Source of the DNA: Variimorphobacter saccharofermentans
Lineage (GTDB): Bacteria; Bacillota; Clostridia; Lachnospirales; Lachnospiraceae
Assembly: GCF_014174405.1 (NCBI RefSeq)
Contig: NZ_JACEGA010000001.1
Coordinates: 3,873,501 to 3,937,500, forward strand
Direction: 5' to 3'
Length of the DNA: 64,000 nucleotides
Shown: piece by piece, positions 51,846-63,964 of the stretch
How positions within the stretch are numbered: position 1 is the first letter of the stretch
Layout: every line of letters starts with the position of its first letter
Notes under the pieces: generated by a model
The model's input: only the letters and a program-made list of their open reading frames with translations
Told to the model about the DNA's origin: nothing
Databases searched by the model: none
Made by a program: the position numbers and the translations under genes

Positions 51846-52679
51846 CTAATTATTTCTTAAATAATTATCAAATTCCCATATTCGATCTCCAACATCTTCA
51901 GGACAGTGAGCATCCGACGCGGTAATGATTTTCACATTATTTTTTTTCATTATCTCTAACATTTCCTCATTCATACCTAACGAAGCGGTATCCGGACAAC
52001 GTCGAAATACTCCACTGTTTTGTTCTGCGTACATGTTATTCTTCGAAAGTTCCTTTGCCAGCCTTTCATAATAATCTGTTAGTGAATAGGATGGCGTATG
52101 TCCAAAAAGCTTAATCGAGTCCGGATGAGCTATTCCATCAAATATGCCACTCTGAGCAAGCGAAATAGATGTTTCGAAATATCGATGATATATTTTATCG
52201 ACATCAATACCATTCCAATGCTCCGCCTTATGGTCAAAGGCGAAATTATCAACAAAATGAACGCTTCCCACAAGAAAATCAAAGCCTTTATCTTTCGTTA
52301 ATTCTGCTACAAACTCTTCATACTCTTTGAAATAACATATTTCAAGACCAAATCTAATCTTAACAGGAAAGCAAGTATTTCGAATTTGCTTTATAAGCTT
52401 TAAATAGCTTTCCAGCTTCAGAACTCCTGCTTTCTTATGAAACCATGTATCTATATAATCACTATAAGCACAAGCAGAAGTATACATAGGGGTAAATTCT
52501 TCAAATCGATAACAATGCTCCAGAAGCCATATCTCATCTAATTGCTTTTCAACGGCTTTGTTTACGAATTGATTTATCCATTCGTATGTGTATTCTCCTC
52601 GTTCAATATGAATATGACCGTCTAGCGTACTATCACCTCCTGGTTTGATTTGATAGGAAAATTTGATCGACAATTCCAT
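51846..52679 (-). CDS. PHP-domain phosphoesterase, histidinol-phosphatase-like
   Basis: About 260-277 aa. PHP motifs: DGHIHIERGEYT (first His pair), IWLLEHCYRFEE, VKIRFGLEICYFKEYEEF, FLVGSVHFVDNFAFD, GIFDGIAHPD and KIITASDAHCPEDVG. This set resembles HisK-type histidinol phosphatases, although no his genes are nearby and the substrate is unproven. The ATG at 52679 has no ribosome binding site. A strong AGGAGG lies 7 bases before an in-frame ACG at 52628, exactly where homologues begin (before LDGHIH), suggesting a mutated or ACG start. Confidence 0.8.
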   Translation of the reverse strand: MELSIKFSYQIKPGGDSTLDGHIHIERGEYTYEWINQFVNKAVEKQLDEIWLLEHCYRFEEFTPMYTSACAYSDYIDTWFHKKAGVLKLESYLKLIKQIRNTCFPVKIRFGLEICYFKEYEEFVAELTKDKGFDFLVGSVHFVDNFAFDHKAEHWNGIDVDKIYHRYFETSISLAQSGIFDGIAHPDSIKLFGHTPSYSLTDYYERLAKELSKNNMYAEQNSGVFRRCPDTASLGMNEEMLEIMKKNNVKIITASDAHCPEDVGDRIWEFDNYLRNN

Positions 52680-52854
52680 TTATAGTTATTAATATATTAT
52701 CATATTTTACATATATTGAAACCTTTATTTCAATACAATGAACCGTTTCGTTTGCACCTAATATGAAGCATAAAAATCTAGGTAGCTTTTACTGGTGTTC
52801 TTTTAAACTTCATTAACATCAAGAGTATTTATTAGTCAAGGATAATCTAAACAA

Positions 52855-52892
52855 CAAAAAACTCTAAACCTTAGTATTTTCAAGGTTTAGAG
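52855..52892 (-). terminator. Terminator of the first tRNA-Cys gene
   Basis: On the minus strand CTCTAAACCTT and AAGGTTTAGAG pair around nine bases and are followed by TTTTTTG, 13 bases after the tRNA end. The same hairpin stands behind the second tRNA-Cys. Confidence 0.88.
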
Positions 52893-52905
52893 ACTTCTCT
52901 AATCA

Positions 52906-52976
52906 AGGCGACAACCAGATTCGAACTGGTGCTCAGGGTGTTGCAGACCCATGCCTTACCGCTTGGCTATGTCGCC
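52906..52976 (-). tRNA. tRNA-Cys(GCA), copy 1
   Basis: 71 nt on the minus strand. Acceptor GGCGACA pairs with TGTCGCC, D-loop GCCAAGCGGTAAGGC, anticodon loop CTGCAAC (GCA), T-arm CCAGTTCGAATCTGG, discriminator U. The CCA end is not encoded. Monocistronic with its own terminator. Confidence 0.96.
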
Positions 52977-53159
52977 ATATTCTATTATGAAACAGTGACT
53001 TTATTATAACAATCCGACTCAAATACGTCAATAGTTTACCCGTATTTTTCTATTTTCATAATAGACTATTTCTTACAATTTAATTTATATACTTAGCAAT
53101 AGACTTAATCGAATATGATAATGTCATTATTGCTGTTTATGTCATCCATTATACAAGCA

Positions 53160-53921
53160 TTATCTTATTTTCTCTACTTTCTGAGCCTTTAGTCTAATAC
53201 GTACGTAATCTGCATACCATACTCCATCTTCATATAAAATAGGTCTCAGCTTCTCTACGGCTTCTTTTTTGATCTCTTCCGCCATTGCATGCTCCATATT
53301 CTGAAAAGGTTTTGCAACAAACATATTAATCCAATTCATCATACCTTCTTCTCCCACGAGTGCGGTTTTCCGATCGAATAAGCTTGCATACACTGGTTTC
53401 AAAAGATGTCGTTCGAGAAGCGGTGTATATTCTCCTATTGTGGGAAAGAAGAAATTCATATTATACTCTAATCCTCTTTTTTCAAATGACTCTCCCAGTG
53501 CATGGTGAATGGTTTGTGTGTTACCATAACCACCAAATTCACATACCAGATAAGCATTCGGCTTAAGAGCATTTGAGACGCAGTCAAGCAAAGCATCCTG
53601 TTGATCAATCCAGTGAAATACTGCATTTGAGAACACTGCATCCACAGGCTCATCTAAAGTAAAGCTAGTTGCATTCTCTTGGATAAACGTTAACTCCGGA
53701 TATTTCACTCTCGCAATCTCCAGCATCTCCTTTGATGCATCAATTCCAATTACATCCGCTCCCATATCCGCTATTCTTTTCGTTAATTCACCATTCCCAC
53801 AGCCAAGATCGAGTATCCGCATACCCTTTTTAACATCCAATAAATTCAGAACATCTTCTCCATACTGGTGTACAAACTTAAAGTTATCCGTATATCCCTG
53901 TGCATTCCATTTGATATTCAT
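53160..53921 (-). CDS. SAM-dependent methyltransferase (trans-aconitate methyltransferase-like)
   Basis: 253 aa. MRILDLGCGNGELTKRIADMG (motif I), VIGIDASKEMLEIAR (motif II), FSNAVFHWIDQQDALLDCVSNALKPNAYLVCEFGG (motifs IV-V). The order and the FHWI block resemble Tam-type small-molecule methyltransferases. The substrate is unknown. GGGGGAAGG precedes the ATG. First gene of the segment bracketed by the two tRNA-Cys genes. Confidence 0.87.
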   Translation of the reverse strand: MNIKWNAQGYTDNFKFVHQYGEDVLNLLDVKKGMRILDLGCGNGELTKRIADMGADVIGIDASKEMLEIARVKYPELTFIQENATSFTLDEPVDAVFSNAVFHWIDQQDALLDCVSNALKPNAYLVCEFGGYGNTQTIHHALGESFEKRGLEYNMNFFFPTIGEYTPLLERHLLKPVYASLFDRKTALVGEEGMMNWINMFVAKPFQNMEHAMAEEIKKEAVEKLRPILYEDGVWYADYVRIRLKAQKVEKIR

Positions 53922-54248
53922 AACCCTTCCCCCTTCATATTCGTTGCTCTGACTTCAGGATGAATTGTATCATATTATCTGATATAACTCCAATATATAT
54001 TAGGAATGTTTAATATAAATATTGGTTATATTATCTGATTATGAAATACTGTCCATATTATACTTATCCTTCCCTCCAAAGCTTCTGCGAGCTCCTCCTG
54101 TTGTATTGGGAATAAACTAATAAGCTGTAAGGAACTCAATTATTTCCTGCAATAATAACTTGGAAATTATTTTATTTTCTTATCTCCTGTGCTATATTAA
54201 TATATGTGACAACATTACCGTTATATATGAAAGTAAGGGATAAGTAAA
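53922..54248. other. Intergenic region between divergent genes, no clear feature
   Basis: 327 bp, AT-rich, between the methyltransferase (minus) and the SanA-like gene (plus). I see no hairpin or gene here that I can support; it must contain the two promoters. Confidence 0.5.
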
Positions 54249-54944
54249 ATGCATAAGTCTTCTATGAAAAAGAAACTTTTTAAGATATGTATATCGATTG
54301 TATCACTGGGTGCATTGGGAGTAATCGTCGTATTCTGTATCAATGGTTATATGAAGGCTTCTACAAAGAAGAATATCCTTTCCTCTGAGCAGGCGGCCAG
54401 CTTAGATGATGTTGATTGTATTCTCGTGCTCGGAGCAGGCGTATGGGGAGACAAACCAACACATATGCTCGAAGATCGACTGAAGTTTGGAATCTCTCTT
54501 TACAATATGGGAGCATCGAATCGTCTGCTGATGAGCGGAGACCATGGAAGGGAGAATTATGACGAAGTAAATGTAATGAAAGAATTTGCCATCAATGAAG
54601 GTGTTCCTTCCTCCGATATTTTCATGGATCATGCCGGCTTTTCAACATACGAAAGTCTATATCGGGCAAGAGATATTTTCGAGGCAAAAAAGATTATCAT
54701 AGTTACTCAGGAATATCATTTGTATAGAGCATTATATGTAGCAGATAAGCTTGGGCTTGATGCATATGGCGTTGCTTCCAATCCCCGTGAATATGTCGGG
54801 CAAAGTAGCCGTGATGTAAGAGAGGTTCTGGCAAGAGCAAAGGACTTCTTTAATGTTATTATTGGCCCGGAACCCACCTATCTGGGTGAGGTTATTCCCG
54901 TTAGTGGAAACGGCGACATCACCAATGACCGTGACTCCGAGTAA
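54249..54944 (+). CDS. SanA/YdcF-like DUF218 protein
   Basis: 231 aa with an N-terminal membrane anchor (about 10-30). The DUF218 core has VDCILVLGAGVWGDKPTHMLEDRL, RLLMSGDHGRENYDEV, IFMDHAGFSTYESLYRARDIF, KIIIVTQEYHLYRALYVADKLGL and VREVLARAKDFFNVI, close to SanA (YohN/SanA branch) and vancomycin-related W-type proteins. Members are linked to cell-envelope barrier function; biochemical activity is not settled. AAGGGA before the ATG. Monocistronic. Confidence 0.88.
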   Translation: MHKSSMKKKLFKICISIVSLGALGVIVVFCINGYMKASTKKNILSSEQAASLDDVDCILVLGAGVWGDKPTHMLEDRLKFGISLYNMGASNRLLMSGDHGRENYDEVNVMKEFAINEGVPSSDIFMDHAGFSTYESLYRARDIFEAKKIIIVTQEYHLYRALYVADKLGLDAYGVASNPREYVGQSSRDVREVLARAKDFFNVIIGPEPTYLGEVIPVSGNGDITNDRDSE

Positions 54945-55007
54945 ATACAGGTATTAATACTACGGCTGTTGAATAATATAATTGGGATGTCGCATCATCT
55001 CCATATT

Positions 55008-55826
55008 CTAAATATCGAACCAGTAAACTGTATTCTCGCTCATCTTCTCAAATCCAAGCTTTACTGCCAACTGATAGGAGTTCGGATTGGATTCTACACA
55101 ATCCCATTGAAGAATGTAATGATTATTAATACAATCAGCTATAAACTCTGTTCCCATTGCATATGCCAATCCCTTTCTTCTATGGTTTTCCTCTGTTTCA
55201 ACATCAATTGGTATTACATTCTTATAGCTGGCTGTCCCAACCATAACAGCAACAATTCTGTTGTCAAAGATGGTACAATAAGCAATGCTTTTACTCATGA
55301 ACTCCTCAAAGGAATTCCAAGATTCCAGCAATCGAACTTTTAAGAAATCCTCATTTTTATATTTCCCCTCAGATAGTAAATCCCAGAAGGTTCGATCCAC
55401 TTTACGTATTTGATATTCTCGTGGAATATTCTGAGGCTTTTGAGGTACCCGATATGCCCGGAAAGAATATTCTTTTTCTGATTGAATTGATCTGTCCTTG
55501 AACATATTCAGTATCTTTTCCCGCATGCTCGGACCGTCAATAGAGAATTCAAAGCATACATATCCGTCTTTTTTTAACTGAATAAATAAATCATTTTCTA
55601 AGAAATCCTGTAAAGAAAGAAATTCTTCCTCTGTTTCATAATTCCCAAGAATAGAAAAGCTACCTGTTGCAAAGGATTCAGCAATCGCAATTCTTGGTGT
55701 GTCAATATTGTCGACCCACAATTTCCCTTTGCATTCCTGATTCACAATCCCAGAAACACTTGGAGTTTTATCGTTTACCACGTTATTAACGTTTTTTATC
55801 TTTATATCATTATGTATTCGTATCAT
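55008..55826 (-). CDS. GNAT-family N-acetyltransferase
   Basis: 272 aa. The C-terminal half is the acetyltransferase: IAYCTIFDNRIVAVMVGTAS, VIPIDVETEENHRRKGLAYAMGTEFI (acetyl-CoA loop HRRKGLA) and LQWDCVESNPNSYQLAVKLGFEKM. The N-terminal half (about 1-130) is a second, degenerate GNAT-like or substrate domain. Likely acetylates a small molecule or antibiotic; substrate unknown. AAAGGAG precedes ATG 55826; it follows the DUF1848 gene by 18 bp. Confidence 0.85.
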   Translation of the reverse strand: MIRIHNDIKIKNVNNVVNDKTPSVSGIVNQECKGKLWVDNIDTPRIAIAESFATGSFSILGNYETEEEFLSLQDFLENDLFIQLKKDGYVCFEFSIDGPSMREKILNMFKDRSIQSEKEYSFRAYRVPQKPQNIPREYQIRKVDRTFWDLLSEGKYKNEDFLKVRLLESWNSFEEFMSKSIAYCTIFDNRIVAVMVGTASYKNVIPIDVETEENHRRKGLAYAMGTEFIADCINNHYILQWDCVESNPNSYQLAVKLGFEKMSENTVYWFDI

Positions 55827-55844
55827 TCGTCTTCTCCTTTGTTG

Positions 55845-56813
55845 TTACCGCATTTCGTTAAGAAAATCAAAGCTAAGCTGGTCGCTGCTCTCTTTACATT
55901 TTATACTTTTCATCTCTCTTATCGTAATCGTCTCATCATTTTTCAATTTTCCTATTAACAGAGGTGAGTGTATATCATAAGCTTCACAATTCTCCATAAC
56001 TTGAGCCCGGTTATAATTCGCATAACAATATACACAGAAATGCTTGCAGGTATTGTACTGTCCTATATCAATACTTTTCACACAGCCACATGCTTCTCTC
56101 TGCGTATCATCCTTTTTTACAGTAATCGGGCAGCCCAGAATTCTTTCAATTGTCTTATCATCGATGCATTTTCCTTTCTGAATATTTAAAAAGGATAAGT
56201 CTATTCTTTCTGTACAGGTTTCAATATATAGTCCATATTTGCCTGCTATATAAGCAAGCTTAGCGGCAATCTCAATCATATCCTCCTCGGTGATATCGAT
56301 TAGTCCCAGCTCTCTGGTATTTCTTTCCGTCTTTGTATACATATCCATAAAACTAATCACACATTTTTCCGTATAACCGCTTAGTCTCTTACAAAGCTTC
56401 TCGAACATGGTATAATGATACTCTTTGTTATATTGATTACTTAAGAGTATCGGATCATATCTCCATATTACCTTCTCTTTCCCTATCAACTCTGACAACC
56501 GAATAAATGTATGAACCACCTGGTTCTTATCCTTTATTCCCGGTTCAATATCTCTGTTATATGGTGTTAACGAGAATTGAAAATAATATTTAAACCCCCT
56601 GGCATCCAATATGGGTAGCTTGTCTATGATGGGAGCTGCGTCTTTCGTCCAGAACACAAAACAATCTACTGTATTGGGAGTTAATATGATTTTACTCACT
56701 TGCTTACGGTTAAATGGATTCATAACATATAAATATCCCTGTTCAATTTTATCCATAAACCAGTCACTGTAAAAGGCTGGAATATCTGTTCTCCGACTAA
56801 CGCTAACAATCAT
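55845..56813 (-). CDS. DUF1848 family protein with Cys clusters
   Basis: 322 aa from ATG 56813 (GGAGG 7 bases upstream). MIVSVSRRTDIPAFYSDWFM, NPFNRKQVSKIILTPNTVDC, VFWTKDAAPIIDKL and KVIWRYDPILL match DUF1848. The C-terminal part has CGCVKSIDIGQYNTCKHFCVYCYAN, a set of Cys that recalls radical-SAM/spore-photolyase-like iron-sulfur sites, but the usual N-terminal CxxxCxxC is absent. The role is not known. It lies between Nudix and GNAT genes on the same strand. Confidence 0.85.
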   Translation of the reverse strand: MIVSVSRRTDIPAFYSDWFMDKIEQGYLYVMNPFNRKQVSKIILTPNTVDCFVFWTKDAAPIIDKLPILDARGFKYYFQFSLTPYNRDIEPGIKDKNQVVHTFIRLSELIGKEKVIWRYDPILLSNQYNKEYHYTMFEKLCKRLSGYTEKCVISFMDMYTKTERNTRELGLIDITEEDMIEIAAKLAYIAGKYGLYIETCTERIDLSFLNIQKGKCIDDKTIERILGCPITVKKDDTQREACGCVKSIDIGQYNTCKHFCVYCYANYNRAQVMENCEAYDIHSPLLIGKLKNDETITIREMKSIKCKESSDQLSFDFLNEMR

Positions 56814-56876
56814 TGAACTTCCTCCCATTTAATATTACGGCTGCAAGCCTTATAATGAACTACAGCATATGTAATC

Positions 56877-57314
56877 CTACCGGTGTTGTAAGTATGCTTC
56901 AACCCTTTGTAATAAAACAGGTTGAATCTCCGGATAGGTCCAGTTATCCGGGAGCTGATCAAAGAATTCAACCTTTTCAATTTCAAAATCCGGTAATTTA
57001 TCAAATTCTTTAATATCGGAATAATATAACATACCATATGACTCCGTATTATTCTCAATTGCTCCGTCATTACCACACACAGAGTATATGCATATCTGTT
57101 GGATAGCATAATCCCTGGCACCAGTTTCCTCATATAATTCTCTTCTTGCTGTTGCCCAGATCGCTTCACCCTGTTCTCTACGGCCTCCTGGACATTCATA
57201 GGTGTTTCTATTCTTATGCTTACACAGCACCCATTTCCCTTGATGTTTCGAAACAATGACCGCAAATTTTAGCTGACTATCTTCTATATCATTATAAAAA
57301 TTAACTTTTAGCAA
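56877..57314 (-). CDS. Nudix hydrolase
   Basis: 145 aa. The Nudix box is GGRREQGEAIWATARRELYE continuing ETGA, fitting GX5EX7REUXEEXGU. KWVLCKHKNRNTYECPGG and the C-terminal VEFFDQLPDNWTYPEIQPVL suggest an NTP-pyrophosphatase/8-oxo-dGTP-type enzyme; the substrate is not predictable. The start is a TTG at 57314 with AAGGAGG 9 bases upstream. Confidence 0.9.
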   Translation of the reverse strand: MLKVNFYNDIEDSQLKFAVIVSKHQGKWVLCKHKNRNTYECPGGRREQGEAIWATARRELYEETGARDYAIQQICIYSVCGNDGAIENNTESYGMLYYSDIKEFDKLPDFEIEKVEFFDQLPDNWTYPEIQPVLLQRVEAYLQHR

Positions 57315-57619
57315 TCTATTATGCCTCCTTATGACTACAATAAATATGGAATAATCCTCGTATATTCTTACCCAGCTTTTTGTTATAGTTTATAGTATAC
57401 TACAAATGTTGTAAAGAAATTTTCATATATGATATTGATGCTCCCGATAAGATAAAACAAATCGTTTATCCGACACTAAGCATAAATTGCTTTGAGCAAT
57501 GTAGGACAGCTTTATAATAGCAAAGGCGCCTCTTATGGTACTAAGATTTATACCGTTTCATCTTCAACAACACGAGGAGAAAATACCAAGAAGAATGGGA
57601 ATAGCTTTTATAAAAATAG
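57315..57619. other. Intergenic region, possible decayed coding remnant
   Basis: Short open stretches in two plus-strand phases (about 57436-57515 and 57489-57650) have codon-like composition, for example IYTVSSSTTRGENTKKNGNS, but I recognise no family and see no start. Could be the residue of a lost gene. Confidence 0.25.
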
Positions 57620-57706
57620 AAAGGCTGCTGTACATATTATGTGCTACAGTAATGAATAAACTATTTCCTTTCCCGTAGCTTCAATACATATCGTACAGCA
57701 GCCTTT
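57620..57706 (-). terminator. Terminator of the SDR gene
   Basis: AAAGGCTGCTGTAC and GTACAGCAGCCTTT pair perfectly over 14 bp; on the minus strand the stem is followed by CTATTTTTAT, about 80 bp past the SDR stop. Confidence 0.75.
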
Positions 57707-57787
57707 ATGCTATATTTAATTTAATTATGATAAAGGATTTTACATACTTAACAAGTCTCTCTGTGAGAAGTCAGTATAAGCTTCAGA

Positions 57788-58480
57788 TCAATAAGAATCT
57801 CCTGTGATTGGCCTTATCGATAGTTCTTCTATAACCGCCTGCTTTGATAGACGAAATTGAGTGGCTATCAAAACACCCAAATCCGAAGTTTCCAAAAGTG
57901 AGGTGTCCTCATCGTGTTCCTTCTTTCTCGTCTCTGTAAAGGTACCACCAGGATTTATCAGGGATACTCCGATATTATATTGCTTCGCTTCCTCTCGAAG
58001 ATTGTAAGCATAGGAACGTAATGCCCACTTGGAAATTCCGTAGATGCCTCCCTTATCACTTCGAATACCAGCAGTAGAACCTATGATAATAATACGACCA
58101 TATTGAGGCAGCTGTGGTAAGAAGGTCCGAGCCAATCGATAATGGCTAACGAGGTTCGCATCCAGTATTGATAGTAGCTCCTCCGGTTCTGGCTGAATAA
58201 CCGAACGTGCTGTTTTCTGATCAGGAAACTTAGCTGCATTTAGAATCAAACCCTCTGCGAGGAAGTTTTCTCTTTTCGTAAACTCAAGTAGCTTCTCTGC
58301 ACTATCAGGCTGCGTAACATCCAGAGGCAGTATTAGAGTTCCCGCCTGCAGCTCCTTTTGTGTATTGATCAGCGTTGTCTCATCTCTTCCGGTTAGTAAC
58401 ACCCGATGTCCATCCCGTATAAGTTCCTTTGCTGCTGCTTTTCCTATTCCTCGACTTCCCCCGATAATAATTATATTCAT
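57788..58480 (-). CDS. Short-chain dehydrogenase/reductase
   Basis: 230 aa from ATG 58480 (AAGGAAGGAG upstream); an ATG at 58531 lacks a site. SDR motifs: IIIIGGSRGIGKAAAKELI (NAD(P) binding), ILNAAKFPD (NNAG-like position), IIIIGSTAGIRSDKGGIYGISKWALRSYAYNL (catalytic Ser, Tyr and Lys) and LINPGGTFTETR. Substrate unknown. Single gene with terminator. Confidence 0.93.
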   Translation of the reverse strand: MNIIIIGGSRGIGKAAAKELIRDGHRVLLTGRDETTLINTQKELQAGTLILPLDVTQPDSAEKLLEFTKRENFLAEGLILNAAKFPDQKTARSVIQPEPEELLSILDANLVSHYRLARTFLPQLPQYGRIIIIGSTAGIRSDKGGIYGISKWALRSYAYNLREEAKQYNIGVSLINPGGTFTETRKKEHDEDTSLLETSDLGVLIATQFRLSKQAVIEELSIRPITGDSY

Positions 58481-58712
58481 ATGTTCTCCTTCCTTCATAT
58501 CAAAATAGTATCGCATATTTCCCATCTTCAATTATTCATTATCATTATAAATTCTATTGTATAGTATTTATATATGGATTGTAGGATTAATATGGATTAT
58601 ATGGTACTTATTTCTATTTGTCAACTATGAAATATAATTTTTACCCACTATAGCCGAGTTATATTGATAACAGTAACATAAGCAAAAACCATTTCTCATT
58701 CACTATCTCATC

Positions 58713-59636
58713 TCACAGGTATTCCTTCTCAATCTCCTTTACTCTTCTATACAGAAATTCGTTGACCGGTACATATATCTTATGCTTTTTAGCTAATTGA
58801 ATCACAGTCCCAGAAAACAGCTCAACCTCTGATGGTTTTCGATTAATACGATCCTGGCCCATGGAAGGTGTTCCTTCCGGATTAAGTGTCCCAATAATAT
58901 CAATATAGTAATTTATATCGGACTCGCATAGATTGATTCCCTCTGCATTTGCAACAGCTATCACCTCGCGCATAGCAGAAATCATTGTACGATTAGGCTC
59001 TCCAGAAACCAGTGTTCCAGCGTAATTGGTATTATAGACCATACAGGTCTGATTAACCCCAACATTTAGCATAAACTTACTCCATAAACGATGCAGGATA
59101 TCCTCTTCCACTTCATAGGGTATATTTATCTTGTCAAAAAAGGAAATTACACGATTTAATTTGTCCTGCTGACCATTATCCACAATTCCAACATGCAATT
59201 TCCCCATCCGGGTATACTGCAGCTTATTATCGAACTTCATTGCATCCATACCTTGTGCTATCGTATAGATAACCTTGTCCATACCATACTGCATTCCGAT
59301 TATTCTCTCACTGGAGATCCCATTCAGTACGGATAAAATTATGGTGTCCGGCCCTATACATCTCTTCATGGAGATAAGAGCTTTTTCCAAGCCGGTGTAT
59401 TTAACGGCAACGATCAATAAATCTGCCGGTTCAGCTTCACTGTCCCTTGTCAAAGCAAACTGCATTTCTTCTCCATTGCAATAAAACTTTTGATCTTTAT
59501 ATTTTTTGAGACGATCCTCCTCCATAATAAAATCAACTGCTTCTATCCCAAGGTTCTTAGCAATATGGGATCCATACAGCAATCCCAACGCACCCATTCC
59601 AATAATACTTACTTTTGCTATCTCTCTCTTCATCAT
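58713..59636 (-). CDS. panE: 2-dehydropantoate 2-reductase family protein
   Basis: 307 aa. VSIIGMGALGLLYGSHIAKNLG (NADPH site), EPADLLIVAVKYTGLEKALISM, ILSVLNGISSERII, KFMLNVGVNQTCMVYNTNYAG and GTPSMGQDRINRKPSEVELFSG, where the catalytic Lys/Asn/Glu positions are kept. PanE reduces ketopantoate for coenzyme A synthesis. Family members include non-PanE oxidoreductases, and no pan genes are adjacent, so the symbol is tentative. Confidence 0.82.
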   Translation of the reverse strand: MMKREIAKVSIIGMGALGLLYGSHIAKNLGIEAVDFIMEEDRLKKYKDQKFYCNGEEMQFALTRDSEAEPADLLIVAVKYTGLEKALISMKRCIGPDTIILSVLNGISSERIIGMQYGMDKVIYTIAQGMDAMKFDNKLQYTRMGKLHVGIVDNGQQDKLNRVISFFDKINIPYEVEEDILHRLWSKFMLNVGVNQTCMVYNTNYAGTLVSGEPNRTMISAMREVIAVANAEGINLCESDINYYIDIIGTLNPEGTPSMGQDRINRKPSEVELFSGTVIQLAKKHKIYVPVNEFLYRRVKEIEKEYL

Positions 59637-59780
59637 ATTTCCTCCTGTATACTACTCAGTTGTATATCCTAGTTTCCGATCTTAAATCTATGATTAGAAT
59701 AATCCTATTCTATATTCCTTTCAAGATGTGGGATTATTTTACCGTTACAGTTATATTCTATTACGGTCGTTGTATTGAAG

Positions 59781-60392
59781 TTATCTGATACGTTGAGCCA
59801 CAATTTTATTTGATGCATGTAAATGCTTTGGGACACCAGGATGTTCATCTTCAAATATATAAGACTTGAATTGAATAATATTCCAATCACTATATAATTC
59901 CTTTATTTCCTCATCAGAGGCCATACCGATAGCATAAGGGGCAATATCCGGTGAAGCTGGTACCTTATCAGTAAACAACTGAATAATGTGTAATCCACCG
60001 ATCGCTGTATTCTCTTTTGCATCTTTTATGAACTTTCTCCAATTTTCTTTCTTAACAAAATGAAGTGTTCCAAATGAAATAACTAACTTATATTCTTTCT
60101 CAAATCGAAAGTCACATAAATTATCTACCCATGCATTTATATTAACATCTGCTTGTCTTGCCAATCTCAGCAATTTGTTTATAGCGTTCTCCGATATGTC
60201 AAACGCATCGACAGCCGTGAACCCCTTCTTTGCTAGATATAATGAATTCTTCCCATCACCGCACCCTACATCAAGAATTTTATCTGATTTATGAAAGAAT
60301 TTTTCAAACTCAACTAAGGTTTCGTTGGGCTCTATACCAAAAGTAAAAACATCATCCACCTTATAGGATTCTTCCCAAAATGGTATATTCAT
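59781..60392 (-). CDS. SAM-dependent methyltransferase, TehB-like
   Basis: 203 aa. MNIPFWEESYKVDDVFTFG is the opening of the TehB-like group. KILDVGCGDGKNSLYLAKKGF (motif I), VDAFDISENAINKLLRLA (motif II), LVISFGTLHFVKKENWRKFI and IGGLHIIQLFTDKVP complete the fold. Relatives are annotated as tellurite-resistance methyltransferases; the true substrate is unknown. AAGGAGA before ATG 60392. Last protein gene before the tRNA/rRNA cluster. Confidence 0.86.
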   Translation of the reverse strand: MNIPFWEESYKVDDVFTFGIEPNETLVEFEKFFHKSDKILDVGCGDGKNSLYLAKKGFTAVDAFDISENAINKLLRLARQADVNINAWVDNLCDFRFEKEYKLVISFGTLHFVKKENWRKFIKDAKENTAIGGLHIIQLFTDKVPASPDIAPYAIGMASDEEIKELYSDWNIIQFKSYIFEDEHPGVPKHLHASNKIVAQRIR

Positions 60393-60501
60393 ATTGCTTC
60401 TCCTTAGCTATTCAAATTTAATTTATATATTAATCATAATACCATGTTGAATAAAATATATAAATAAATTTGTATTTATTAGCACCTGATATTCTATCAA
60501 T

Positions 60502-60537
60502 AAAAAAATCTCTAAATCCTTATCTAAAGGTTTAGAG
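60502..60537 (-). terminator. Terminator of the rRNA/tRNA transcript after tRNA-Cys copy 2
   Basis: CTCTAAACCTT and AAGGATTTAGAG form the stem, followed by ATTTTTTTATTG on the minus strand. Related in sequence to the terminator at 52855-52892. Confidence 0.85.
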
Positions 60538-60550
60538 ACTTTTCTCATCA

Positions 60551-60621
60551 AGGCGACAACCAGATTTGAACTGGTGATCAGGGTGTTGCAGACCCATGCC
60601 TTACCGCTTGGCTATGTCGCC
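60551..60621 (-). tRNA. tRNA-Cys(GCA), copy 2
   Basis: 71 nt, differing from copy 1 only at a couple of positions (variable loop GATCA versus GAGCA, and T-loop CAAAT versus CGAAT). Anticodon loop CTGCAAC. It is 17 bp behind tRNA-Asn in the rRNA cluster. Confidence 0.96.
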
Positions 60622-60638
60622 GTATTATTTATTAAAAA

Positions 60639-60710
60639 CTCCCCGAGTAGGGCTCGAACCTACAACCCCACGGTTAACAGCCGTGTGCTCTACCATTGAG
60701 CTATCGAGGA
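60639..60710 (-). tRNA. tRNA-Asn(GTT)
   Basis: 72 nt. Acceptor TCCTCGA/TCGGGGA, D-arm GCTCAATGGTAGAGC, anticodon loop CTGTTAA (GTT) in an ACGGC/GCCGT-type stem, T-arm GTAGGTTCGAGCCCTAC, discriminator G. It sits between the 23S gene and tRNA-Cys. Confidence 0.96.
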
Positions 60711-60733
60711 ATAGGATTTAAATCTTATAATAA

Positions 60734-60770
60734 GAAAAAACAGAAATCCTACTTTGGTGTTTTCTGTTTT
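60734..60770 (-). terminator. Stem-loop between 23S rRNA and tRNA-Asn
   Basis: On the minus strand AAAACAGAAA and TTTCTGTTTT pair and TTCTTATT follows. It may partly end transcription before the tRNAs, in the place where a 5S gene is often found; no 5S sequence is present in 60711-60890. Confidence 0.65.
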
Positions 60771-60890
60771 ATTTCATGACAAATCGTTGACTTAGTCAAA
60801 TAAATATTATTGACTAAATCCTACACAAGAAAATGTACATCCAAGAGCTTCGTCTTCCGACTCCGCTCTTCCACCATATACCCTTTTTTA

Positions 60891-63964
<3,074 letters not shown>

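Noticed and set aside
56810..57265. 151-codon minus-strand ORF overlapping the Nudix gene
   Set aside because: Out of frame with the Nudix gene, which has a complete Nudix box and RBS.
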